NCBI GenBank assembly: GCA_017454585.1
Contig: JAFTCU010000220.1
Span: 1-11,182 of the forward strand
Length of the DNA stretch: 11,182 nucleotides
Direction: 5' to 3'
Origin: Thermoguttaceae bacterium
Lineage (GTDB): Bacteria; Planctomycetota; Planctomycetia; Pirellulales; Thermoguttaceae
Made by a program: the position numbers and the translations under genes. The notes below the pieces were generated by a model that was not told where the DNA came from, did not search any database, and worked only from the letters and a program-made list of their open reading frames with translations. Below, in pieces: positions 6,103-11,182 of this stretch (its first letter is position 1; each line of letters starts with the position of its first letter).

Positions 6103-6731
6103 AAATGGCGATCATTGCGGCCAACGGAAAGGCCGGAAAACTCATCGCGGCGGAAGCCGTTGATCGGGGAATCGAAGTGACGGCGTTCGTCCGCGGCGAA
6201 AACAAGTCTGCCGCGCAGAGCGCAGTTCAGAAGGACGCGCTTTCGCTCACAAAAGACGACCTCGCGGCATTCGATGTTGTCGTCGATGCGGTAGGTGGCT
6301 GGACTGCGGATACCATTGGCGCGATCCCGGCGGTCGCGAAACACCTCGCGGAAGTCCTTACTGGAACGGAAAAGCGCCTTCTCGTCGTTGGCGGCGCTGG
6401 TTCGCTTTTCGTCAACCCGGAACACACGGCGACCGTGGCGGATGATCCGGCGTTCCCCGCCGACTGGAAACCATTAGCCGCCGCACACAGCGAGGCGCTC
6501 GCCGCGCTCCGTTCTACGTCGGGTCTCAAGTGGACCTACGTCAGCCCGGCCTGTGATTTCCGTGCCGACGAACCACGCACGGGCGAGTACAAACTCGGCG
6601 GAGAGGAACTGACGATGAGTTCCAAGGGTGACAGCGTTGTCGGATACGCCGATTATGCCGTTGCGATGGTTGATGAGGCAATGTCCGCAGCGCCTCACGT
6701 CGCCCAGCGTATCAGTGTTGTCAGAAAGTGA
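6099..6731 (+). CDS. NAD(P)-binding oxidoreductase, NmrA/SDR_a5-like
   Basis: The 210-aa protein has a Rossmann fold. The N-terminal strand MKMAIIAANGKAGKLI carries a variant of the GxxGxxG nucleotide loop (A8-N9-G10...A12-G13), followed by VTAFVR (an R after the second strand often contacts the NADP phosphate), FDVVVDAVGG and RLLVVGGAGSLF. LKWTYVSPACDF is typical of this atypical short-chain dehydrogenase group (NmrA-like, YwnB-like). Members reduce quinones or act as redox sensors; the substrate here is unknown. It is the second gene of the marR operon: its ATG overlaps the marR stop and AAAGGA at 6085-6090 gives a ribosome site. The upstream in-frame region is inside marR and is not coding for this protein. 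Confidence 0.87.
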   Translation: MKMAIIAANGKAGKLIAAEAVDRGIEVTAFVRGENKSAAQSAVQKDALSLTKDDLAAFDVVVDAVGGWTADTIGAIPAVAKHLAEVLTGTEKRLLVVGGAGSLFVNPEHTATVADDPAFPADWKPLAAAHSEALAALRSTSGLKWTYVSPACDFRADEPRTGEYKLGGEELTMSSKGDSVVGYADYAVAMVDEAMSAAPHVAQRISVVRK

Positions 6732-6738
6732 GGCTCGC

Positions 6739-7155
6739 ATGGACGATAAAAATGCAATCGAACAGCTCTTGGCGACATACGCCGAATCCGTGAACAAGGC
6801 TGACATTACCCTTGCGGCCACCATCTGGCTCACGGAAGGCGAACCGATCTTCATCCATCCTCGCGGCACGGAGCGGGGATGGGGCGAAATCACCCGTAAT
6901 TTCTACGGCATCACGATGGGCGATATGTTCACCAAGCGGGAACTGTGTCTTAAGGACATTTCAATAGAGGTATTTGGAGACACTGCCGTCGCAATCTTCC
7001 TCTGGGACTTCTACGCGACAGTCCGCGAGGACGGCTCGCCGCTCGACACACACGGACGTGAAACGCAGGTTCTTCGCAAAATAGACGGCCAATGGCGTAT
7101 CGCCCACGTACACTACTCGAATATGCCCGCAACTGGCAAGTTGGTGGGGTTCTAA
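6739..7155 (+). CDS. SnoaL-like / DUF4440-type NTF2-fold protein
   Basis: A 138-aa protein with the layout of an NTF2-like cone: an N-terminal helix (AIEQLLATYAESVNKADITLAA), TEGEPIFIHPRGTERGWGEI, ISIEVFGDTAVAIFLWDFYATV and a C-terminal ETQVLRKIDGQWRIAHVHYS strand pair. Proteins of this group bind or isomerise small molecules; no catalytic residues can be assigned with confidence. It starts 8 bp after the preceding stop with GAGG at 6730-6733, so it is the third and last gene of the marR operon. An earlier in-frame ATG at 6628 is rejected because it lies inside the upstream gene. No terminator hairpin follows. Confidence 0.82.
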   Translation: MDDKNAIEQLLATYAESVNKADITLAATIWLTEGEPIFIHPRGTERGWGEITRNFYGITMGDMFTKRELCLKDISIEVFGDTAVAIFLWDFYATVREDGSPLDTHGRETQVLRKIDGQWRIAHVHYSNMPATGKLVGF

Positions 7156-7417
7156 ATGGATTCAAAGGCGTATTCGCGATGGTCACACGGTGAGGCAGTG
7201 CGAGCGTAGGGACACCAGCGCCCGGTTCACTCCACTCTCACCGGCCTATAATATGTCAAAATCTCGAACGCTCGCCCACCCTCGCAATCGTGATTCCGCG
7301 GGCCTGGGCTTTCTCCCGCAGCTTGCGGTCCTGCGTCGGTGCGTACCTATCGGTGCGATATTAAATGGGAAAAACTGAAATTTATTCTGACGTTTCAGGA
7401 ATATCTCTCTTGGCCCC
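7156..7417. other. Intergenic region without intact gene
   Basis: It contains a 17-codon ATG frame at 7156 that I do not consider coding, the PIN remnant and its repeat tail (7239-7336), and otherwise nothing recognisable. The base composition becomes AT-rich from about 7340, in contrast to the GC-rich genes on both sides. Confidence 0.5.
7239..7336 (-). pseudogene. C-terminal remnant of a PIN-domain (VapC-like) ribonuclease gene
   Basis: On the minus strand bases 7336 to 7256 encode 26 residues and a stop: TQDRKLREKAQARG, then ITIARVGERSRF. The pattern (T/N)xDxxLrxxAxxxGi is the usual last part of a PIN domain, where the D is a metal ligand. Upstream of 7336 the frame shows no PIN similarity, so most of the gene is missing. 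The bases after the stop (to 7239) match 3312-3353. Such toxins usually belong to toxin-antitoxin pairs; no antitoxin is visible. The assignment rests on one short motif. Confidence 0.55.
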
Positions 7418-7446
7418 TTGACTTTGTTCAAAATCTGTGGTATGAT
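7418..7446 (+). promoter_or_regulatory. Strong promoter-like sequence upstream of the Fic remnant
   Basis: TTGACT (7418-7423) and TATGAT (7441-7446) are 17 bp apart, each one base from consensus. It directs transcription into the half-site array and the Fic remnant. With no terminator recognised before 7912, it could also supply the flavoprotein genes. Confidence 0.7.
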
Positions 7447-7533
7447 GAGCAAATTCGATTTGTTATGCTCAAAAAATGGCAAATTTTGAGCAATCCTTTT
7501 GGACGATGCTCAATTATTTAATAATTTTGAGCA
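7446..7533 (+). promoter_or_regulatory. Array of five alternating half-sites (TGAGCA / TGCTCA), likely operator
   Basis: TGAGCA occurs at 7446, 7487 and 7528, and its reverse complement TGCTCA at 7466 and 7507. The start-to-start steps are 20, 21, 20 and 21 bp, about two helical turns each, with strictly alternating orientation. Two pairs form good inverted repeats: TGCTCAAAA (7466) with TTTTGAGCA (7484), a perfect 9-bp match, and TGCTCAA (7507) with TTGAGCA (7527). The array starts at the last base of the -10 box and covers the initial transcribed region, the place expected for a cooperative repressor. Confidence 0.75.
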
Positions 7534-7537
7534 ATAC

Positions 7538-7742
7538 ATGGAAATAACCAATATGAAAATTGTACCTTCTGATTTCATGTTAGCTCCTCTTCCTCCGAAA
7601 GTAGATCTGGAAAGCCGTCCGGTTTTGAAACGTCACTCTGAGTTTGCAGGAAGCGAAGGATAGTTCTGAAATAGAAAACATTATCACGACCCACGATGAG
7701 CTGTATCATTCAGGAAGAGACGGAAACGATTCTAACGAGTAA
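7538..7742 (+). pseudogene. Broken 5' end of a Fic-family gene
   Basis: Two short frames together resemble the N-terminal domain of Fic (AMPylator-type) proteins. Frame one, ATG 7538 to TAG 7663, contains MLAPLPPKVDLESRPVLKR, like the LPP..(D/E)(L/V)..ET..(V/I)L opening of the Fic N-terminal domain. Frame two, from 7647 to TAA 7742, contains QEAKDSSEIENIITTHDELY, the highly conserved segment with the inhibitory-helix-like SSxIExI motif. The stretch expected between them is missing and the frames differ, so an internal deletion with frameshift has occurred. The core Fic domain (HxFxDxNGR) is absent downstream. ATG 7553 is an alternative start. The upstream promoter and operator array seem intact. 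Too short to be a working enzyme. Confidence 0.8.
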
Positions 7743-7911
7743 CCGTTGACAGTTTCCCTCTTGTAACTTTATGTAATTAGGGGGGCTGGCAAGTCCATAC
7801 CGGCAAGCGGATTCAAGACGCGTGACTCTGATCAAAAGAGGAACCACTAAAATCAGGGGCTCAACCCGATTCATCATTTTATCACACGAAACTGAAACAG
7901 GAGAAACCAAC
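7743..7911. other. Gap between the Fic remnant and the flavoprotein genes
   Basis: There is no reading frame of note. TTGACA at 7746-7751 has no well-placed -10 box, although TGTAAT follows after 20 bp. A run of six Gs lies at about 7780. I see no hairpin with a T-run, so read-through from the promoter at 7418-7446 is possible. Confidence 0.4.
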
Positions 7912-8430
7912 ATGAACGTACTGATTTTGCAAGGCTCGCCCAGAGCGACGGGAAACACCGCATGGATGGCCGAAGAATACCGCAAAGCCGCGGAAGAGGC
8001 GGGGCACCAGGTGACGGTGGTCGATGTGTCGCGCAAAAAGATCGCCGGCTGCCTCGCCTGCGAATACTGCCACACCAAAGGCGGCGGCGTGTGCGTCCAG
8101 AAAGACGACATGCAGGAACTCTACCCGCTGCTGGCGGAGGCGGAGGCCCTTGTTCTTGCCGCTCCCATTTACTACTTCACGATGTCCGCGCAGATCCAGG
8201 CGGCCATTCAGCGCTTCTACGCGATCTGGAAGCCGGCCAAGGTGCGAAAGACGGCCCTGCTTCTCTCGTCCAACTCCCCGGCAGTCTATGACGGCGCGAT
8301 CGGAGAATACCGTGGGATCACCACCTTTTGCGGCTTCGAAGATACCGGCATCGTCACCGCCAAAGCCAGCGAGCAGAAAACCGACGAGACCCGTCAAAAG
8401 ATCGCCGAACTTGTGGCAAAACTCGGCTGA
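7912..8430 (+). CDS. Flavodoxin-fold iron-sulfur flavoprotein (Isf-like), first of a tandem pair
   Basis: The 172-aa protein has a flavodoxin-like NAD(P)H:FMN reductase fold. GSPRATGNT (residues 8-16) is the FMN phosphate loop, and APIYYFTMSAQIQAAIQRFY (about 84-103) is the conserved segment that contacts the isoalloxazine ring and the dimer partner. Cysteines C47, C50, C53 and C61 make CX2CX2CX7C, the compact motif that in iron-sulfur flavoproteins binds a [4Fe-4S] cluster next to FMN. It probably moves electrons from ferredoxin or NAD(P)H to small acceptors such as quinones, oxygen or peroxide. AGGAG at 7899-7903 sets the ATG at 7912; the longer frame from 7822 has no ribosome site. The second flavoprotein begins 43 bp downstream. 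Confidence 0.87.
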   Translation: MNVLILQGSPRATGNTAWMAEEYRKAAEEAGHQVTVVDVSRKKIAGCLACEYCHTKGGGVCVQKDDMQELYPLLAEAEALVLAAPIYYFTMSAQIQAAIQRFYAIWKPAKVRKTALLLSSNSPAVYDGAIGEYRGITTFCGFEDTGIVTAKASEQKTDETRQKIAELVAKLG

Positions 8431-8473
8431 ACCCATGATGAAAAGGAAAAACGATCAAACAGGAGGAAACACC

Positions 8474-9007
8474 ATGAAAAAAGTACTGATCATCTCATCC
8501 TCGCCGCGGAAGGGCGGGAACTCCGACATTCTCTGCGACGCATTCGCGGAAGGGGCGAAAGCGGCCGGGAACGACGTCGAAAAAGTGCGGATCGCCGAAC
8601 TCAAGATCGGTTACTGCACGGGCTGTTACGCCTGCCAGAAGACGGGCAAGTGCGCCCTCAAAGACGACGCGCGGGGCGTCATTGACAAGATGATGGCGGC
8701 CGACGTGATCGTTCTCGCCTCGCCGGTCTATTTCTACACGATCTGCGCCCAGCTCAAGGCCCTCATTGACCGTACGGTGGTCATTTATCCGGACCTCACT
8801 AACAAGCGCTTCTACTACCTCCTCACGATGGCGGACACGGACCGCTCGAAGTTCGACGGTTCGCTGGCGGCGCTTCGCGGATTCCTGGACTGTTACGACG
8901 GCAGCGAGGAGTGCGGCTTGGTCTGCGCCGACGGCGTGTACGAAAAAGGCACAGTCAAAGACACACCGTTCGTCGCCGAGGCAAAAGCCCTTGGAAAGAG
9001 TGTCTGA
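8474..9007 (+). CDS. Flavodoxin-fold iron-sulfur flavoprotein (Isf-like), second of the pair
   Basis: The 177-aa protein is homologous to its neighbour. The FMN phosphate loop is SSSPRKGGNSD (8-18), the ring-contact segment SPVYFYTICAQLKALIDR, and cysteines C48, C51, C54 and C60 form CX2CX2CX5C, again fitting the iron-sulfur flavoprotein motif. A strong AGGAGG at 8461-8466 fixes the start; the frame also runs upstream to 8024, but that part is the out-of-frame shadow of the first flavoprotein gene. Sequence divergence between the two proteins is large, so the pair is an old duplication or two separate lineages, perhaps forming a heteromer. Further cysteines (SEECGLVC) near residue 145 are not part of the motif. 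The pair is transcribed together. Confidence 0.87.
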   Translation: MKKVLIISSSPRKGGNSDILCDAFAEGAKAAGNDVEKVRIAELKIGYCTGCYACQKTGKCALKDDARGVIDKMMAADVIVLASPVYFYTICAQLKALIDRTVVIYPDLTNKRFYYLLTMADTDRSKFDGSLAALRGFLDCYDGSEECGLVCADGVYEKGTVKDTPFVAEAKALGKSV

Positions 9008-9042
9008 CGACGACTGACGAAAGACTCCGGGACGCCCACATT

Positions 9043-9069
9043 GGCTCGGCTTTTTATACCCCCCGAGCC
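9043..9069 (+). terminator. Possible terminator hairpin of the flavoprotein genes
   Basis: GGCTCGG (9043-9049) pairs perfectly with CCGAGCC (9063-9069) across a 13-base loop, 36 bp after the stop codon. The T-rich stretch is in the loop and only TTATTTG follows the stem, so intrinsic termination is uncertain. Confidence 0.35.
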
Positions 9070-9332
9070 TTATTTGCCGGCAACTCCATCCGGGAAAATC
9101 CGGGGCCAGAAACCAGAAAACAGATATACCTCGCGACTGTCTTTATCCCCGTACTCGATGATCCCCCACACCGTTTCAACAGGCCAAACACTCCGCATAT
9201 TCCGGCTTTCGTGCAGGTACGAGCGGGAAAATAACGGGCAATGGTTGGGGTGGTGTGTGAGGAACGCGGGATGGGGAAGTTCGCCTTTTGCGGGTTCGTG
9301 GATGGAGGTTTTCAGTTTGGCACATCTGAAAT

Positions 9333-9380
9333 AATTTGCCAAGTGGAAAAAAGTCTTCCCAAGTCTGTTTCTGGCAAATT
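9333..9380 (-). repeat. Inverted repeat AATTTGCCA / TGGCAAATT downstream of the bracket gene
   Basis: Nine-base perfect arms at 9333-9341 and 9372-9380 enclose 30 bases, 8 bp beyond the minus-strand stop at 9388. It could serve as an mRNA 3'-end structure for that gene. A T-run on the minus strand lies inside the loop, not after the stem, so this is not a standard terminator. Confidence 0.4.
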
Positions 9381-9387
9381 CGTATGA

Positions 9388-9984
9388 TCAGGAAGACTGA
9401 ATACGGGACCAAATGGGCACGTCTTCGTGTCTCAAATCATATCGAAATTGTATTGCCAGTGGAATCAGAAGGCTCATTAAACGAAAAGAAAGTTCCTGGG
9501 CAACGTGAACAGTCCCGTCCGATATGGTACACATTCGGTTGTCACAAGAAATATGAAACACTCGACGAAAACGTTCATCACTGACCATAAAATGATCAGC
9601 GCACCCCCCAGTTACAAAAAAATGGAAAGCGTGACCGGTTGTTTCAACAGAGATCTTATAGTAAAATCGCCAATGTTTGGTTGACGGAAATGAAATATTT
9701 TTATGAAGTTGAAAAAACGCGCTCTCACGCCAATTCTCATCGTAAAGACCAATGTTTCGCTTTTCTCCCTCACCATATCCCTGCTGTGAGATGTACCGCC
9801 ATTGTATTCCTTGTAGTCCGCGTATCTCTTGCCATATCGCACGGGCAAACGGATTTCTGACATCGCTTGTTTGTGCCGCTGTGATAATGGGACGCCCCGT
9901 TCGATCAAGAATTTCTATCGTCCGCGCATCCCAATGAAAACGATATAGTCCCTTGGGAAAGATGATCGGCATTTCGTCAAACAT
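9388..9984 (-). CDS. Unrecognised 198-aa protein, full-length paralogue of the gene at the left edge
   Basis: I do not recognise this family. The protein has no signal peptide. It is rich in aromatic and basic residues, begins MFDEMPIIFPKGLYRFHWD, contains IEILDRTGRPII and IWQEIRGLQGIQWRY, and has one hydrophobic stretch near the end (LMSLLIPLAIQF) followed by RHEDVPIW. The pattern of short strands and the C-terminal hydrophobic strand faintly recall tubby/LURP or scramblase-like beta barrels, but this is only an impression. AAGGAA (plus-strand TTCCTT at 9992-9997) lies 7 nt before the ATG. The last 105 bp are repeated inverted at 1-105 with the frame kept, showing a multi-copy protein family. 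Codon use appears more AT-rich than in the rhamnosidase and flavoprotein genes, which would fit acquisition by transfer. Confidence 0.75.
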   Translation of the reverse strand: MFDEMPIIFPKGLYRFHWDARTIEILDRTGRPIITAAQTSDVRNPFARAIWQEIRGLQGIQWRYISQQGYGEGEKRNIGLYDENWRESAFFQLHKNISFPSTKHWRFYYKISVETTGHAFHFFVTGGCADHFMVSDERFRRVFHISCDNRMCTISDGTVHVAQELSFRLMSLLIPLAIQFRYDLRHEDVPIWSRIQSS

Positions 9985-10234
9985 TACTCTTTTCCTTATA
10001 GCATTTCCGCTTTAGCGCCACTTCCCTTATAGTTGGAAGGATCATACAAACAGCGCGATCTTGTTAGGGTAATTCGTTATTATCCCAATCCGGGTTAATT
10101 TCTTCAGTTCATCCGGTAACCGCGTACCGGAAGAATAATTAAAACGCTGATTGATTCCGTGTATAAGAAATTTTCCAAAACTTCAAAACCTTTCCCAAGG
10201 TACAGGCCCAATCCACTTCCACCCTTTATTTAAA

Positions 10235-10280
10235 TACGGATTTTCACGGATCAAAAGACACAGATCCGTACTTGTCGGAT
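10235..10280 (+). repeat. CGGAT-type repeat cluster with inverted repeat
   Basis: CGGAT occurs at 10237, 10247 and 10275, and its complement ATCCG at 10264. ACGGATC (10246-10252) and GATCCGT (10263-10269) form a perfect 7-bp inverted repeat with a 10-base loop. The ACACAGATC/TTTTCACGGAT wording resembles a non-coding microrepeat type seen in many environmental genomes, distinct from the GCAAAG family elsewhere in the window. Confidence 0.5.
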
Positions 10281-10302
10281 GAGCCTTTTTTAAAACCTTT
10301 AT

Positions 10303-10330
10303 GGGGACGACACGCAGAAACATCGTCCCC
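10303..10330 (-). terminator. Hairpin after the DUF4838 gene, probable terminator
   Basis: GGGGACGA (10303-10310) pairs with TCGTCCCC (10323-10330) as a perfect 8-bp stem with a 12-base loop, about 28 bp beyond the minus-strand stop at 10359. On the minus strand a TTTT follows a few bases after the stem; the T-tract is weak. Confidence 0.5.
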
Positions 10331-10358
10331 GTATTTTGCAGCCTAGTCACCAGGTCCT

Positions 10359-11182
10359 CTATTCGTTCGGGTACATTTCCAGAATCGACTTTTTAAACGG
10401 TTCCCACGGCCAGTGAGAGATCCATTCGCGGTACTGGAACGTCCCTTCTTTTTCCGCCAGATCAATGACGGCTCGGGCGAGCGCGCCGGGATTTTCCGGG
10501 CCGTAGAACGGCTGGCCCGACTTTTCGATCTCCTCTTTGACCTTGGCGTAATTGCGCACCCAGAGCAGATCGTACGAAAGCAGAGCGACATCCACGCGGC
10601 GCTTGAGGACCGGATCGTCCTTGACCGCTTCACGCGCCCGGGCGACGATCTGGGCCGACTGGTTAAACGACGCCGCGTCGAGCCATTTGTCCGTGTTCGC
10701 CATGAAGCAGCGCAGATAAACGTTGGACGCCCAGGCTTTGTCGTGGATGAAGTTCAGGTACTCGAGCAGAATCGGACCGGCTTTCGGGCCGTAGTAGTTC
10801 ACGAAGAACTCGTTCCAGAGCGCCTTTGCGTCCTGATCGGGGTTCCAAAGCAGGTGCATGATGACCCAGTACCGGGCGTAAACGAAATCGCTGACGGTCG
10901 TGTCGCGGTCGCCCTGCTCGTACAGTCCGATGGTTTTATTATCGACGAAGAACCGGATGTTCGGCGCCAACGCGCGCATGTTGGGGTGCGGCTGGAGGTA
11001 GAACGAAAAGTTGGTCACGTAGTCCCAGACGAAAAGCTGCGGCGCGATTTTCGCCCAGCCCTCGATGTCGTCCTTGAGTGCCTTGTTCGACTCGTCCGTC
11101 AGCGGCTTGAGGAACGAACATTCGATCGTGCAGAGCCGGACGATCACGTTATGCCGTGGCTTGATCGTCTTCGGCGGCTTGC
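10359..11182 (-). CDS. DUF4838 domain protein, C-terminal part (5' end beyond the right edge)
   Basis: About 274 residues are visible; the frame remains open through the right edge (KPPKTIKPRHNVIVRLC...), so the apparent GTG start at 11147 is internal. The segments VIVRLCTIECSFLKPL, DIEGWAKIAPQLFVWDYVTN, ALAPNIRFFVDNKTIGLYEQGD, YARYWVIMHLLWNPDQD and EFFVNYYGPKAGPILLEYL are typical of DUF4838, a TIM-barrel-like domain related to alpha-glucuronidase and hexosaminidase families and found mostly in polysaccharide-degrading PVC and Bacteroidetes species. Glycoside hydrolase activity is likely but not shown; any N-terminal signal or catalytic acid pair upstream cannot be seen. The C-terminus, after about 100 mostly helical residues, ends at EMYPNE. 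The gene is GC-rich like the rhamnosidase gene and is followed by a hairpin. Confidence 0.85.
   Translation of the reverse strand, partial: KPPKTIKPRHNVIVRLCTIECSFLKPLTDESNKALKDDIEGWAKIAPQLFVWDYVTNFSFYLQPHPNMRALAPNIRFFVDNKTIGLYEQGDRDTTVSDFVYARYWVIMHLLWNPDQDAKALWNEFFVNYYGPKAGPILLEYLNFIHDKAWASNVYLRCFMANTDKWLDAASFNQSAQIVARAREAVKDDPVLKRRVDVALLSYDLLWVRNYAKVKEEIEKSGQPFYGPENPGALARAVIDLAEKEGTFQYREWISHWPWEPFKKSILEMYPNE

Larger units (their letters stand above)
9008..9387. other. Gap after the flavoprotein genes, without a gene I can support
   Basis: Both minus-strand frames 9342-9070 (90 codons from TTG) and 9412-9176 (78 codons from ATG) are open, as is one plus-strand frame (9041-9334). None has a ribosome site or a recognisable domain. 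The region holds two inverted repeats, listed separately. Confidence 0.4.
9985..10358. other. Intergenic region with inverted repeats only
   Basis: No gene is supported here. TATAAG occurs twice on the minus strand within 60 bp upstream of the 9984 start, but no matching -35 is clear. TCCGGTA (10112-10118) and TACCGGA (10125-10131) form a 7-bp hairpin with a 6-base loop. The CGGAT repeat and the 10303-10330 hairpin are listed separately. Confidence 0.5.

Noticed and set aside
7156..7209. 17-aa reading frame directly after the SnoaL-like gene
   Set aside because: Very short, no ribosome site beyond the preceding gene's end and no sign of conservation.
7746..7777. TTGACA at 7746 as promoter of the flavoprotein genes
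   Set aside because: The best -10 (TGTAAT) is 20 bp away; at 17-18 bp only poor matches exist.
7785..7880. tRNA-like or tmRNA-like segment
   Set aside because: Some phrases look like anticodon and T-arm fragments, but no cloverleaf pairing or CCA end could be assembled.
8024..8473. Upstream extension of the second flavoprotein frame (would give a 327-aa protein)
   Set aside because: The extension overlaps the first flavoprotein gene in another frame and is Ser/Arg/Pro-rich. AGGAGG at 8461 and the normal flavodoxin N-terminus at 8474 define the start.

Overview
The window looks like part of the chromosome of a saccharolytic bacterium of the PVC group, most likely Lentisphaerae/Victivallales or Kiritimatiellota. 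This is inferred from gene content: a secreted GH78-type rhamnosidase, a SUMF1-domain lipoprotein-like secreted protein, a DUF4838 protein, and gene-poor gaps full of short dispersed repeats. No rRNA, CRISPR array, convincing tRNA or insertion sequence is visible.

Layout. (1) 1-105 is the 3' end of a gene whose full-length paralogue lies inverted at 9388-9984 (about 92% nucleotide identity over 105 bp), so inverted copies of an unrecognised gene family bracket the window. (2) 210-2252 is an exported alpha-L-rhamnosidase-like enzyme and 2502-3281 an exported SUMF1/FGE-fold protein lacking one catalytic cysteine. (3) 3480-5329 is a tight three-gene unit: an exported antibiotic-biosynthesis-monooxygenase (ABM) domain protein, a TIGR04076-type small protein and an exported carboxymuconolactone-decarboxylase/cupin fusion. 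(4) 5623-7155 is a MarR-controlled operon (marR, NAD(P)-binding protein, SnoaL-like protein). Its near-consensus promoter carries a perfect palindrome between -35 and -10 and probably gives a nearly leaderless mRNA. (5) 7156-7911 is a gene graveyard with the 3' end of a PIN-domain gene, an intact-looking promoter followed by five alternating half-sites spaced 20/21/20/21 bp, and a broken 5' end of a Fic-family gene. (6) 7912-9007 holds two tandem flavodoxin-fold proteins with the four-cysteine motif of iron-sulfur flavoproteins. (7) 9008-10358 is sparse, with the second copy of the bracket gene and several hairpins. (8) 10359 to the right edge is the C-terminal part of a DUF4838 protein on the minus strand.

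How the genes may work together. Blocks 3, 4 and 6 read as a redox or electrophile/quinone response neighbourhood: an ABM-type quinol/aromatic oxygenase, a CMD/cupin protein, an NmrA/SDR-like oxidoreductase, a SnoaL-like protein, Fe-S flavoproteins and a MarR sensor. The sugar-degradation genes at the two ends seem unrelated to it. The repeated intergenic blocks (GCAAAG-rich arms plus a GAGGGAC/GTCCCTC hairpin) lie at most gene-block boundaries, consistent with assembly of this accessory region by recombination between repeats. Functions are read from motifs only; nothing was searched.
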